Source: Aureimonas ureilytica (lineage in GTDB: Bacteria > Pseudomonadota > Alphaproteobacteria > Rhizobiales > Rhizobiaceae). From it: a stretch of 64,000 bases of DNA. Positions within the stretch are counted from its first letter, which is position 1. The number at the start of each line of letters is the position of its first letter. Of the stretch, positions 28,245 through 37,697 are shown piece by piece. The stretch spans positions 62,001 through 126,000 of the forward strand of contig NZ_LDQA01000015.1 of NCBI RefSeq assembly GCF_001475935.1. Reading direction: 5' to 3'. Below the pieces are notes generated by a model. The model saw only the letters and a program-made list of their open reading frames with translations. It was not told the DNA's origin and did no database searches. A program made the translations under genes and the position numbers.

Positions 28245-30835
28245 GCCGCGCCGTCAGCGTTCCGGCCGCCGGCGCTGCCGCGTCTCCCCCCACCCGCCCC
28301 TCCGGCACGTTGAAGCTCGCCTGGCGTTTCGCGTTGCGCGAGATGCGCGGCGGCGTGCGCGGCTTCGTGATCTTCCTTCTCTGCCTGACGCTCGGCGTCG
28401 CCTCCATCGCCGCCGTCAATTCGGTGTCGGAGATGATGACATCGGGCATCGAGCGGGAAGGGCGCACGATCCTGGGCGGCGACATGCGCTTCGGCCTCAA
28501 CGGGCGCGAGGCGAGCGAGGCCGAGAAGAGCTTCCTCGCCCGCTTCGGCACGCTGGCCGAGACCGCCAATCTGCGCTCCATGGCGCGCCTGCCCGATGGC
28601 ACCAACCAGACGCTCTCCGAGGTCAAGGCGGTGGACGGGCAGTACCCGCTCTATGGGGCGGCGCAAACCGACCCGGCCGCGCCGCTCGGCGACCTCCTGG
28701 CAGAGCGGAACGGCCGCTTCGGGGCCGTCGCCGCGCCGGAATTCTTCGACCGTCTCGGCATCGAGCCCGGTGCGACCGTGCTTCTCGGCGGCATTGAGGT
28801 GGAGCTGCGCGGCCGGCTCACCCGCGAGCCCGATGTCCTGTCGGACGGTTTCATTTTCGCGCCGCGCCTTCTCATCTCGGGTGAGGCGCTGCGCGCGAGC
28901 GGGCTGATCCAGCCGGGCTCGCTTGTGGAATATGACTACAAGCTGCGCTTCACCGACCCCGCGCTCGACCCCGCCGGTGTCGAGGCGCAGGCCAAGGCCG
29001 ACTTCCCGCAGGCGGGATGGAGCATTCGCGATGCGCGCGAGGCCGCGCCCTCGCTTCAGCGCAGCATCGACCGCTTCTCGCAATTCCTGACCCTGGTCGG
29101 CCTCACCGCCCTGATCGTCGGGGGCGTGGGCATCGCCAATGCCGTGTCGGCCTATCTCGACGGCAAGCGCACGGTGATCGCCACGTTCAAGAGCCTGGGC
29201 TCGGGCGGCGGCTTCGTGGTCTGGATCTATCTCATCCAGATCGGGCTTCTGGCGAGTCTCGGCATCCTTGCCGGCCTTGTGCTCGGCGCGCTCGCGCCCT
29301 TTGCGGCGGCCGGCTTTCTGGAAGCCTATATCCCGGTTTCGACGCACCCGTCCGTTTATCCCGGCGCGCTCCTGCTCGCGACCGCCTTCGGCTACCTCAC
29401 GGCCTTCGCCTTCGCGATCCTGCCTCTCGGGCGCACCCGCGACATCGCGGCCACCGCCCTGTTCCGCTCCAACGAGGGGCCGGGCGCGCTGCGCACGCGG
29501 CTGAGCTATGCGCTGGCGGCCGGCGCGCTGGCGCTCGGCATCGCCGGCCTCGCCTTCGTGATGGCGGGCGACAAGCGCATCGCTTCGGTGTTTCTGGTTG
29601 CGACCGCCGTCGCCTTCGTCGTCCTGAGACTGGTCTCGGTCGCTATTCGCACGCTCGCCGCGCGCCTGCCGCGCGTGCGCTCCACGCCGCTGCGTTTGGC
29701 CATCGGCAACATCCACCGGCCGGGCGCGCTGACCCATTCGGTGGTCCTGTCGCTCGGACTCGGCTTGACGCTGCTGGTCACGCTGGCGACGATCGACAAT
29801 GCGCTGCGGCGCGAGATCGGAACCAGCATCGCGGCGCGCGCGCCGAACTTCTTCTTCGTGGACATCCAGTCCGCCGAGATCGACCCGTTCCGTGGGCGCA
29901 TCGCGGAGCTTGCGCCCGGCTCCTCGCTCGACGCCGTGCCCATGCTGCGCGGGCGCATCGTGAAGCTGAACGGCACCGATGTCTCGCAGCTTCAGGTGCC
30001 GCCCGAAGGCGCCTGGGTGCTGCGCGGCGACCGGGGCGTGACCTATGCCGCCGCGCCGCCCGAAAACACCACGGTGACGCAAGGGCAGTGGTGGGCAGCG
30101 GACTATGCCGGCGAGCCGCTTGTCTCCTTTTCGGCCAAGGAGGGCGGCGAACTCGGGCTGAAGCTCGGCGACACGATCTCCGTCAACGTGCTCGGCCGCG
30201 AGATCACGGCGCGCATCGCCAATTTCCGCGCGGTGGAATGGGAATCCATGTCGATCAACTTCGTCATGGTCTTCTCGCCCAACACGTTCGCGGGCGCGCC
30301 CCATGCCTGGCTCGCCACGCTTCAGATGCCGAACGCGACGGGCGAGGGCGAGCGCGCTGTCCTGCGCGGCATTTCCAACAGCTTCCCGGCGGTGACCACG
30401 GTTCGAGTGAAGGACGCGCTGGATGCCGTCAACGCGCTCGTCGCCCAGCTCGCGCTCGCCATTCGCGCGGCCGCCGCCGTGGCGCTGGTCTCCTCCGTTC
30501 TCGTCCTGTCGGGAGCGCTGGCCGCCGGCAACCGCACGCGCGTTCATGATGCTGTCGTGCTCAAGACCTTGGGCGCGACACGCGGCACGCTGATCCGGGC
30601 CTATGTCACGGAATATATGACGCTCGGCGCGGCGACGGCTCTCTTCGCCATCGGCGCGGGCGCGCTGGCGGCCTGGTATGTGCTGGCTCGCGTCATGCGC
30701 CTGCCTTTCGCTTTTGATGGCGGCGTGGCGCTCGGTGTCCTCGCGGCCGCCCTCGTGCTGACGGTCGGTTTCGGCCTTGCCGGCACATGGCGGGTGCTCG
30801 GCCAGAAGGCCGCGCCTGTCCTGCGCGAACTCTGA
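28241..30835 (+). CDS. ybbP: FtsX-like ABC permease (YbbP-like)
   Basis: An 864-residue permease. One TM lies near residues 40-62, then a large periplasmic domain; three TMs (about 285-305, 325-355, 380-405), a second block of TMs with another large periplasmic loop, and three final TMs (about 745-860) follow. The two FtsX repeats (FLTLVGLTALIVGGVGIANAV and RAAAAVALVSSVLVLSGALAA) are clear. Forms a transporter with the upstream ATPase, with which it shares a 4-base overlap. The topology without rotational transmembrane cavity suggests mechanotransmission or lipid extraction rather than classic import. Confidence 0.9.
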   Translation: MSRAVSVPAAGAAASPPTRPSGTLKLAWRFALREMRGGVRGFVIFLLCLTLGVASIAAVNSVSEMMTSGIEREGRTILGGDMRFGLNGREASEAEKSFLARFGTLAETANLRSMARLPDGTNQTLSEVKAVDGQYPLYGAAQTDPAAPLGDLLAERNGRFGAVAAPEFFDRLGIEPGATVLLGGIEVELRGRLTREPDVLSDGFIFAPRLLISGEALRASGLIQPGSLVEYDYKLRFTDPALDPAGVEAQAKADFPQAGWSIRDAREAAPSLQRSIDRFSQFLTLVGLTALIVGGVGIANAVSAYLDGKRTVIATFKSLGSGGGFVVWIYLIQIGLLASLGILAGLVLGALAPFAAAGFLEAYIPVSTHPSVYPGALLLATAFGYLTAFAFAILPLGRTRDIAATALFRSNEGPGALRTRLSYALAAGALALGIAGLAFVMAGDKRIASVFLVATAVAFVVLRLVSVAIRTLAARLPRVRSTPLRLAIGNIHRPGALTHSVVLSLGLGLTLLVTLATIDNALRREIGTSIAARAPNFFFVDIQSAEIDPFRGRIAELAPGSSLDAVPMLRGRIVKLNGTDVSQLQVPPEGAWVLRGDRGVTYAAAPPENTTVTQGQWWAADYAGEPLVSFSAKEGGELGLKLGDTISVNVLGREITARIANFRAVEWESMSINFVMVFSPNTFAGAPHAWLATLQMPNATGEGERAVLRGISNSFPAVTTVRVKDALDAVNALVAQLALAIRAAAAVALVSSVLVLSGALAAGNRTRVHDAVVLKTLGATRGTLIRAYVTEYMTLGAATALFAIGAGALAAWYVLARVMRLPFAFDGGVALGVLAAALVLTVGFGLAGTWRVLGQKAAPVLREL

Positions 30836-31032
30836 CCCGGCCCCCAATTTGGCCGGATGGAGGAAATTTAATGGCCGCAGCGTCCTGAAACGGCGCGCTG
30901 CGGCCCTTTCCGCCCTTGTTCGTTTCGGCTCCTCTTCGCATATTCAGAGCAAGAGGGCTTGGCTGGACGTCCCGCCAGCTAGGCCCGGCCGGCAACGGCC
31001 GAGAGGGCGGGATGCAAGAAAGGAAACTGTCC

Positions 31033-31815
31033 ATGGCTGACAAGTGGAACAGCGGCACACGCAGCGTCCCCCTGTCGCGGGGCCGCGCGGACGTCGCCAT
31101 CGATCAGGGCCTGCGGAGCTACATGCTCCGGGTCTACAACCTCATGGCCATCGGCCTCGCCATCACCGGCGTCGCCGCCTACGGCCTCTTCTCCATGGCG
31201 ACGACCAGCGATCCCTCGCTGGCGGTCGCCTCCATCCATGGCGTGGGGCTGACGCAGCTCGGCGTCACGGTCTTCACCTCGCCGCTGCGCTGGGTGCTGA
31301 TGTTCGCACCACTCGCGCTGGTGATGTTCCTGTCCTTCCGGGTCGATCGGATGAGCACGCAGACCGCGCAGACGACCTTCTGGGCCTATGCCGCGCTGGT
31401 GGGCTTCTCGCTCTCCACGATCTTCCTCGTCTACACGCAGGAATCGATCGTGCAGGTCTTCTTCGTGACGGCGGCTTCCTTCGGCGCTCTGTCGCTCTTC
31501 GGCTACACGACGAAGCGTGACCTCTCGGCCATGGGCTCGTTCCTGATCATGGGCCTCTTCGGCCTGATCATCGCCTCGCTCGTGAACATCTTCCTGGCGT
31601 CCTCGGCGCTCAGCTTCGCCATCTCGGCCATCGGCGTCCTGCTCTTCGCGGGCCTCACGGCCTGGGACACGCAGCGCATCAAGGAACTCTACTGGGAAGG
31701 CGACGACACGCTGGTTGCCGGTCGCAAGGCCATCATGGGCGCGCTGACCCTTTATCTCGACTTCATCAACCTGTTCATGTTCCTCCTTCGCTTCCTCGGC
31801 ACCAGCCGCAACTAA
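31033..31815 (+). CDS. Bax inhibitor-1/YccA family membrane protein
   Basis: A 260-residue integral membrane protein with seven predicted transmembrane segments starting near residue 38. The family features are the N-terminal QGLRSYMLRVYNLMAIGLAITG and the late QRIKELYWEGDD and LTLYLDFINLFMFLLRFLG segments (BI-1 signature). Related proteins are calcium or proton leak channels or protease-FtsH modulators; the specific role here is unknown. Start at 31033 has GAAAGGA upstream. A UUCG-loop terminator follows. Confidence 0.92.
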   Translation: MADKWNSGTRSVPLSRGRADVAIDQGLRSYMLRVYNLMAIGLAITGVAAYGLFSMATTSDPSLAVASIHGVGLTQLGVTVFTSPLRWVLMFAPLALVMFLSFRVDRMSTQTAQTTFWAYAALVGFSLSTIFLVYTQESIVQVFFVTAASFGALSLFGYTTKRDLSAMGSFLIMGLFGLIIASLVNIFLASSALSFAISAIGVLLFAGLTAWDTQRIKELYWEGDDTLVAGRKAIMGALTLYLDFINLFMFLLRFLGTSRN

Positions 31816-31846
31816 AGCCAAGGGGAACCGGACGGTTCTGAGACAG

Positions 31847-31871
31847 GGGCGGCCTTCGGGTCGCCCTTTTT
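31847..31871 (+). terminator. UUCG-tetraloop terminator
   Basis: 8-bp stem with one G-T wobble (arms 31847-31854 and 31859-31866) closed by a TTCG loop and followed by T5. It ends the Bax inhibitor-1 transcript. Confidence 0.85.
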
Positions 31872-31971
31872 CGTATGTGCCGTGCGGATCGAGATGGGGT
31901 ATTTGACGGATTGAGGCGGACGCCACGCCCGCCTATGGTCCGCCCGGTTCACTCCGTAAGGCATCCCATTC

Positions 31972-32529
31972 ATGAGCGCGTTCACCCTTCGCGAGGCCAC
32001 TCTCGCCGACATTCCCGCCCTGTGCCGCATCTACGAACACGCGGTTCTCCATGGCACGGCGACATACGAGCTGACCCCGCCCGACGAGACCGAGATGACG
32101 GCGCGCTTTCTCAATCTGACGCGGCAGGACTATCCCTATCTCGTCGCCTGCAATGGGGAGGGGCGCGTCGTCGCCTATGCCTATGCCGGCCCCTTCCGCG
32201 CCCGCCCGGCCTATCGCTGGTCGGTGGAGGATTCGATCTATCTGGAGCCCGAAGCGCAGGGCCAAGGCATCGGCACGGCGTTGCTCGGCCGCCTTTTGGA
32301 GCTGTGCGAGGAGAAGGGCTTCCGGCAGATGATCGCGGTGATCGGCGGGGCCGACAATCACGGCTCCGTCAAGCTGCATCAGAAGCTCGGCTTCAAGCCG
32401 ATCGGCCTGTTCGAAGGCTCGGGCTTCAAGTTCGGACGCTGGATCGACACGGTGCTGATGCAATACACGCTGAACGGCGGCAAGGAGACGCTGCCGGATG
32501 AAAGCCGCTATCCCGGCACGCTGGTCTGA
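31972..32529 (+). CDS. GNAT N-acetyltransferase, phosphinothricin-type (Pat/YncA-like)
   Basis: A 185-residue acetyltransferase of the PAT branch: FTLREATLADIPALCRIYEHAVLHGTATYEL at the N terminus, motif A YLEPEAQGQGIGTALLGRLLELCEEKGFRQMIAVIGG (about residues 84-120) and HQKLGFKPIGLFEGSGFKFGRWIDTVLMQ. Family members acetylate phosphinothricin, methionine sulfoximine or related amino acids; substrate specificity cannot be set from sequence. It has a weak AAGG upstream of the ATG and is probably expressed independently of the Bax inhibitor gene. Confidence 0.85.
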   Translation: MSAFTLREATLADIPALCRIYEHAVLHGTATYELTPPDETEMTARFLNLTRQDYPYLVACNGEGRVVAYAYAGPFRARPAYRWSVEDSIYLEPEAQGQGIGTALLGRLLELCEEKGFRQMIAVIGGADNHGSVKLHQKLGFKPIGLFEGSGFKFGRWIDTVLMQYTLNGGKETLPDESRYPGTLV

Positions 32530-32634
32530 GCCCGTCCATTAGGTGGGGCTGATAGCTCCATGAGATGCACGGTCGCCGCCTCGGGCGGCCGTTCGTGGGT
32601 ATGTAGGACTAATCTGAGTGCCAGAACGTCCCGG

Positions 32635-33006
32635 TCAGGTGTCCGCCAGCTTCAGCGACTTGTCGAACACGCGCAGCACCTGCGGCAGATCCTGCCCGCG
32701 CTTCATCACCAGCCCGCCTGCGGCGTGGACGCTATAGGCCCCCTGGCGGCGCGCCAGTCGCGGCTCCTTCTCGATGCGAAACAGCGGCATTTCGGAACTG
32801 CGCCGGAAGATGGAGAACACGGCCCGGTCCTTGAGCGTGTCGATGGCGTAATCGCGCCATTCGCCCGCCGCCACCATGCGCCCGTAGATTCGAAGGATTT
32901 CGCCGAGTTCATGCCGATCGAAACTGACGACGGGCAGGGCGTTGGCAGCGCGCACCTCCGAGAGGTGGATCAGCGAGGCGGAGCGTTCGGTCGTGGGTTC
33001 GGTCAA
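32635..33006 (-). CDS. DUF2794 family protein
   Basis: A 123-residue conserved alphaproteobacterial protein of unknown function. The pattern SFDRHELGEILRIYGRMVAAGEWRDYAIDTLKDRAVFSIFRRSSE followed by MPLFRIEKEPRL and GLVMKRGQDLPQVLRVFDKSLKL is typical of DUF2794. The start is a TTG at 33006, chosen because GGAGG lies 8 bases upstream; another in-frame TTG two codons earlier sits too close to the same site. Located near acnA, as commonly seen in Rhizobiales. Confidence 0.8.
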   Translation of the reverse strand: MTEPTTERSASLIHLSEVRAANALPVVSFDRHELGEILRIYGRMVAAGEWRDYAIDTLKDRAVFSIFRRSSEMPLFRIEKEPRLARRQGAYSVHAAGGLVMKRGQDLPQVLRVFDKSLKLADT

Positions 33007-33296
33007 TCGCAATCCCTCCGGGGAACGCCGCAGGGCGCGGCGAGCCCTTCATCATCCTGTCATGGAAATGGGACCGCGCGAAGGGCGTTGCAACCGGACA
33101 GGCTGATGGCTCAAGCCTCGGGGCAGCGTATCGGCTGAGCCGCTGCGCTCGGGAGCGGGTCGGGATACAGAGTCGGACCAATCGTCCGAGGCTGCTGCGC
33201 CTTCTTTGTCAGCCGCTGTCGCCGTCCCCCTGGGGCGTCCCGCGACAGCGGAACATCCCACGCCCACCCGTCGCGGTTTGATCGCTCGGCAGACGC

Positions 33297-34073
33297 TCAG
33301 AAGGGCAGGGCCGCCGCTGCCAGAATCGGCCCCGGCCGGTCGTCCCGGTCCATCGCCTGGAGCAGCGCGACGCAGCCGCCCGGCTGCGTGTCGGGGTCGG
33401 CGATGAGGCCGAGCGGCATATCCACCGCGAGCCGGCCGTCGGCTCCGAGCAGGCCGACCGCGCGCCAGTCGCGCACCGCATGAGTGTTCAGGAGTTGGCG
33501 TCCCTCGTTTTCGCCGCGCGCGACCTCGGTGCGCGTGGTCTTGGCATAGGTCGCCAGAATCAGCGCCGGGGGCCTCGCGCCCTCCGGCAGCGCGCCGGCT
33601 TCGACGCGTAGGTGCAGGGTCTCGCCCCGAAGGCGCATCTCGATGCGGGGCGAGCCGTCCGCGCCGGCCAGCGGAGCCTTGGCCGTCGCAGCCTCGATCG
33701 CCGCCGCATCGAAGCCGGCCACCACCGCCTTGCCGTTGACGATGGCCTGGGGCGTCGTCAGCCCGCCGAGCCGCAGCGCCTTGGAATAGCTCTTCTGGCG
33801 CTCGGCATTGCGGCGCGAGCCGAGCGGGTCTTCCCAGCCGATATAGTCCCAGTAGTCCACGTGATAGGCGAGGGCGACCACATCGGGCCGCGCGGCGAGT
33901 TCCGCCAGAACCGCGTCGGCCTTCACGCATTCGCTGCATCCCTGGCTCGTGAAAAGCTCCACGATGCCGCGCACATTCTGGCTCGACGCTTCGTCGCTGC
34001 TCTCGTCGGCATGGGCGAGGCCGAGCGGCAGGACAGCGGCAAGGAGCAGGACGAACAGGGTCGGCGGGCTCAT
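33297..34073 (-). CDS. DUF1223 secreted thioredoxin-like protein
   Basis: A 258-residue exported protein. Residues 1-22 form a signal peptide (LFVLLLAAVLPLGLAHA). The DUF1223 core begins VELFTSQGCSECVKAD (about residues 35-50) with a C-x-x-C pair, then a domain with YHVDYWDYIGWEDPLGS and RNAERQKSYSKALRLGG. The fold is thioredoxin-like, but a reductase role is not proven. It lies just downstream of acnA on the same strand, past two hairpins. The start at 34073 has GGAG 9 bases before it. Confidence 0.85.
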   Translation of the reverse strand: MSPPTLFVLLLAAVLPLGLAHADESSDEASSQNVRGIVELFTSQGCSECVKADAVLAELAARPDVVALAYHVDYWDYIGWEDPLGSRRNAERQKSYSKALRLGGLTTPQAIVNGKAVVAGFDAAAIEAATAKAPLAGADGSPRIEMRLRGETLHLRVEAGALPEGARPPALILATYAKTTRTEVARGENEGRQLLNTHAVRDWRAVGLLGADGRLAVDMPLGLIADPDTQPGGCVALLQAMDRDDRPGPILAAAALPF

Positions 34074-34202
34074 GGATCGGCATCTCCTTGGCTCCGGGAT
34101 GGCCCGAAGAGAGATGGGACCATGGCGGGATAACCCCACGGAAGGCGAGCCTTGCGCCGTTCAATTGAGGGTGAGCCGGGCGCGAGGCGAGGCACATGAA
34201 AA

Positions 34203-34233
34203 CGCCGCCGCCCTTGCGAGGAGGGCGGCGGCG
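34203..34233 (-). terminator. distal terminator of acnA
   Basis: Perfect 12-bp stem (arms 34203-34214 and 34222-34233, 7-base loop) followed on the minus strand by GTTTTC. It lies about 150 bases past the acnA stop, before the DUF1223 start. Confidence 0.65.
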
Positions 34234-34350
34234 CGAAAGCCAAGCGAAACAGCCCGAGGGTTGGCTCGCGAGATCGTGTGAACGGCTCGAGCCTTCGGGC
34301 CGAACTGGCGTTCGCCCTCAAGACCCATGTCCAGCCCTCAAGAGAGGGCA

Positions 34351-34376
34351 CCGCCGAAGCGCGGAGGCTTCGGCGG
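34351..34376 (-). terminator. proximal hairpin after acnA
   Basis: Perfect 10-bp stem (arms 34351-34360 and 34367-34376, 6-base loop) eight bases past the acnA stop. No T tract, so it may protect the 3' end rather than terminate. Confidence 0.5.
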
Positions 34377-34384
34377 GTGAGGCC

Positions 34385-37138
34385 TTAGGCCGCCAGCTGG
34401 CGCAGCACGTAGTGCAGGATGCCGCCGTTCTTGAAGTATTCCAGCTCGTCCAGCGTATCGATGCGGCAGAGCAGGGGAACCTTGACCACTTCGCCATTGG
34501 CGCGGGTGATCGTGGCGTCCATGGTCTGGCGCGGCTTGACCTCGGTCAGGCCTTCGATCGTCACCGTTTCCTCGCCCGTGAGGCCGAGCGACTGCCAGCT
34601 CGTGCCTTCCTGGAAGACGAAGGGCACGACGCCCATGCCCACCAGGTTGGAGCGGTGGATGCGCTCGAAGCTCTGCGCGATAACGGCGCGAACGCCCAGA
34701 AGCACGGTGCCCTTGGCCGCCCAGTCGCGCGAGGAGCCGGTGCCGTATTCCTTGCCGGCGAAGATCACCAGCGGAACCTCTTCCTGCTGGTACTTCATCG
34801 CCGCGTCGTAGATCGCCAGCTGCTCACCGGAGGGGAAGTGCTTGGTGATGCCGCCTTCCACGCCCGGAACCATCTGGTTCTTGATGCGGATATTGGCGAA
34901 GGTGCCGCGCATCATGACTTCGTGGTTGCCGCGACGCGCGCCGTAGGAGTTGAAGTCCACCGGGCGCACCTGGTGCGAGACGAGATACTCGCCCGCCGGG
35001 CCGTTCTTCTTGATCGAACCGGCCGGCGAGATGTGGTCGGTCGTGATCGAGTCGAGGAAGAGCGAGAGGATGCGCGCGCCCTTGATGTCGGTGACGGGCT
35101 TGGGCGTCATCGACATGCCCTCGAAATAGGGCGGGTTCTGCACATAGGTCGAACGGTCGTCCCACTCGTAGGTGAGGCCGCCCGAGACGTCGATCTTCTG
35201 CCAGTTCGGGTCGCCCTTGAAGACGTCCGAATAGCGGCTCTCGAACAGGTCGCGCGTGACCGTCTTGCGGACGATCTCGGAGACTTCCTGCGTGGTCGGC
35301 CAGATGTCCTTGAGGAAGACGTCCTTGCCGTTCTGGTCCTGGCCGAGCGGGTCCTTGGTGATGTCCACGAACATCGAACCGGCAATGGCGTAGGCGACGA
35401 CGAGCGGGGGCGAGGCGAGATAGTTCGCGCGCACGTCCGGGTTCACGCGGCCTTCGAAGTTGCGGTTGCCCGAGAGCACCGAGCAGGCCACGAGGTCGTT
35501 CTTGTTGATGGCTTCCGAGATCGCTTCGGGAAGCGGGCCGGAATTGCCGATGCAGGTCGTGCAGCCATAGCCGACGAGGTTGAAGCCCATCGCGTCGAGA
35601 TCGGTCTGGAGACCGGCCTTTTCGAGATATTCGGTGACGACCTGAGAGCCGGGGGCCAGCGAGGTCTTCACCCAGGGCTTCACCTTGAGGCCGAGCGCGT
35701 GCGCCTTGCGGGCGACGAGGCCGGCGGCGACCAGCACGTTCGGGTTCGACGTGTTGGTGCAGGAGGTGATGGCCGCGATCACGACGTCGCCGTCGGCGAT
35801 GCCATGGTCCGCGCCTTCGACGGCGTGGCGAGCGGTCTCGGGCGTCTGGCCGGGGGCCGTCGCGCCTTCGTCCATGAAGCGCGAGTCACCGGTGGATGCC
35901 GGCAGCTCGTTCTTCTTGCGGCCGCCCTGAAGTTCGGCGAGCGCGGTGCGGAACTTCGGCGCGGCCTCGGTGAGGGCGACGCGGTCCTGCGGGCGCTTGG
36001 GGCCGGCGAGCGAGGGAACGACGGTGGAAAGGTCGAGCGACAGCGTGTCGGTGAAGACGGGCTCTTCCGACGAGGCGTCGAAATACATGCCCTGCGCCTT
36101 GGCATAGGCTTCGACCAGCGCGATGCGGTGCTTGTCGCGGCCGGTCGCTTCCAGATAGGCGATCGTGTCCTTGTCGACCGGGAAGAAGCCGCAGGTCGCG
36201 CCGTATTCCGGGGCCATGTTGGCGATGGTCGCCTGGTCTTCCAGTGTGAGGTTGGCGAGGCCCGGTCCGTAGAATTCCACGAACTTGCCGACGACGCCCT
36301 TCTTGCGCAGCATCTCGGTGACGGTGAGCACGAGATCGGTCGCGGTCGTGCCCTCGGGCAGCTTGCCGTCGATGCGGAAGCCGATGACCTCGGGGATCAG
36401 CATGGAGATCGGCTGGCCGAGCATGGCCGCTTCCGCCTCGATGCCGCCGACGCCCCAGCCCAGAACCGCGAGACCGTTGACCATCGTGGTGTGCGAGTCG
36501 GTGCCGACCAGCGTGTCGGGATAGGCGATCGTCTCGCCGTTCTCGTCCTTGGTCCAGACGGTCTGGGCCAGATATTCGAGGTTCACCTGATGGCAGATGC
36601 CGGTGCCGGGAGGCACGACGCGGAAATTCTGGAAGGCGCCCGAGCCCCAACGCAGGAAGGTGTACCGCTCACCGTTGCGGTCGTACTCGACCTCGACGTT
36701 CTTCTCGAACGAATCGGGCTGGCCGAAATAGTCCACCATCACCGAGTGGTCGATCACGAGATCGACGGGGACGAGCGGATTGATCTTCTGGGGGTCGGCG
36801 CCGAGATTGGCGGTCGCATCGCGCATGGCGGCGAGATCGACGACGGCCGGAACGCCCGTGAAGTCCTGCATCAGGACGCGGGCCGGGCGATAGGCGATCT
36901 CGTGACCGGCCGAGCCCTTGTCGTTCAGCCAGTTGACCACGGCGCGGATGTCGTCGGCCAGAACCGTGCGGCCGTCTTCGTTGCGCAGGAGGTTCTCGAG
37001 AATGACCTTCATCGAGTAGGGCAGGCGCGAAGCGCCCGACAGGCCGTTCTTTTCGGCCTCTTTCAGGTCGAAATAGACATAGGGCTTCCCGTCGACCGTC
37101 AGGGTCTTGCGGCTTTTGAAGCTATCGGGGTGGGACAT
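34385..37138 (-). CDS. acnA: aconitate hydratase AcnA
   Basis: A 917-residue [4Fe-4S] enzyme that interconverts citrate and isocitrate in the TCA cycle; the apo-form of related enzymes binds mRNA. The cluster ligands are in AITSCTNTSNP and GYGCTTCIGNSGPL; the C-terminal swivel domain has KEYGTGSSRDWAAKG and the arginine-containing QSFERIHRSNLVGMG. Start at 37138 (MSHPDSFKSR) is supported by an AAGGA element and by the AcnA N terminus; 142 in-frame upstream residues are unlike aconitase. Divergent from the ccm operon across 559 bp. Confidence 0.96.
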   Translation of the reverse strand: MSHPDSFKSRKTLTVDGKPYVYFDLKEAEKNGLSGASRLPYSMKVILENLLRNEDGRTVLADDIRAVVNWLNDKGSAGHEIAYRPARVLMQDFTGVPAVVDLAAMRDATANLGADPQKINPLVPVDLVIDHSVMVDYFGQPDSFEKNVEVEYDRNGERYTFLRWGSGAFQNFRVVPPGTGICHQVNLEYLAQTVWTKDENGETIAYPDTLVGTDSHTTMVNGLAVLGWGVGGIEAEAAMLGQPISMLIPEVIGFRIDGKLPEGTTATDLVLTVTEMLRKKGVVGKFVEFYGPGLANLTLEDQATIANMAPEYGATCGFFPVDKDTIAYLEATGRDKHRIALVEAYAKAQGMYFDASSEEPVFTDTLSLDLSTVVPSLAGPKRPQDRVALTEAAPKFRTALAELQGGRKKNELPASTGDSRFMDEGATAPGQTPETARHAVEGADHGIADGDVVIAAITSCTNTSNPNVLVAAGLVARKAHALGLKVKPWVKTSLAPGSQVVTEYLEKAGLQTDLDAMGFNLVGYGCTTCIGNSGPLPEAISEAINKNDLVACSVLSGNRNFEGRVNPDVRANYLASPPLVVAYAIAGSMFVDITKDPLGQDQNGKDVFLKDIWPTTQEVSEIVRKTVTRDLFESRYSDVFKGDPNWQKIDVSGGLTYEWDDRSTYVQNPPYFEGMSMTPKPVTDIKGARILSLFLDSITTDHISPAGSIKKNGPAGEYLVSHQVRPVDFNSYGARRGNHEVMMRGTFANIRIKNQMVPGVEGGITKHFPSGEQLAIYDAAMKYQQEEVPLVIFAGKEYGTGSSRDWAAKGTVLLGVRAVIAQSFERIHRSNLVGMGVVPFVFQEGTSWQSLGLTGEETVTIEGLTEVKPRQTMDATITRANGEVVKVPLLCRIDTLDELEYFKNGGILHYVLRQLAA

Positions 37139-37697
37139 AGGGTTCTCGTTCCTTCTCGAACCAAAAAATGTCCGAAAGGCGAACGACCGCGGCACGCGGC
37201 GAAGCGCGCCTTGGAAAATGCGGGTGCGACCATTTCCGCCCGTCCGCCTCAGTCCTCGCCGGGGAGGCGGGGCACGTGAGATCGGCGCTATGTGATCCAC
37301 GCCGGTCGCTGGAGTGGGTGAGCGCCTTATAGGCAAGTTTGTAATTGCTATAAAGGGCCTTCTCGCATTCGCGCGCACCCATTCGGGGGAGCGCTCCTGC
37401 CTCACGCCATCTTCATTCGCCTTGCCTGGACAGCCTGACGGAGCCTCAAGGGGGCGGTGTACCGGGCCTCTCTCACCGCGCCGTCTCGCCGATGCTCGTC
37501 CCATGCCGGTGGCATGGGTGACATTCGGCGCGTCGCTGCGGCGAGAGATTCGCCAGTGTTCCACCCTGAGGTTCTGTCAGACCTTCGGGACGTCGCTCGC
37601 TCCGCCTTGCCGCTTGCCTTTCGGGTCCCGCCTCTCCACAACGAAGCCTTGGGATTGGAGCCCTTATAGCGCTCCAAAGTTGAGGAGTGGTTCCGGC
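37139..37697. other. divergent acnA/ccmA control region
   Basis: 559 bp between the divergent acnA and ccmA genes. No credible gene is visible in any frame; in-frame extensions of acnA and ccmA into it are Arg/Ser-rich and unlike their families. It must hold both promoters. A run of T/A around 37325-37355 is the most AT-rich part. I could not identify specific operator sites. Confidence 0.5.

Noticed and set aside
27926-30847. 973-codon minus-strand open frame opposite the YbbP-like permease
   Set aside because: Antisense to a complete FtsX permease with its own motifs and a coupled start; composition is Gln/Arg/Asp-rich with no domain.
34196-37279. 1027-codon plus-strand open frame opposite acnA
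   Set aside because: It is antisense to acnA, whose family motifs are complete. Long mirror frames are expected opposite GC-rich coding DNA, and the composition (His/Asp/Arg-rich, no domain) is that of a shadow.
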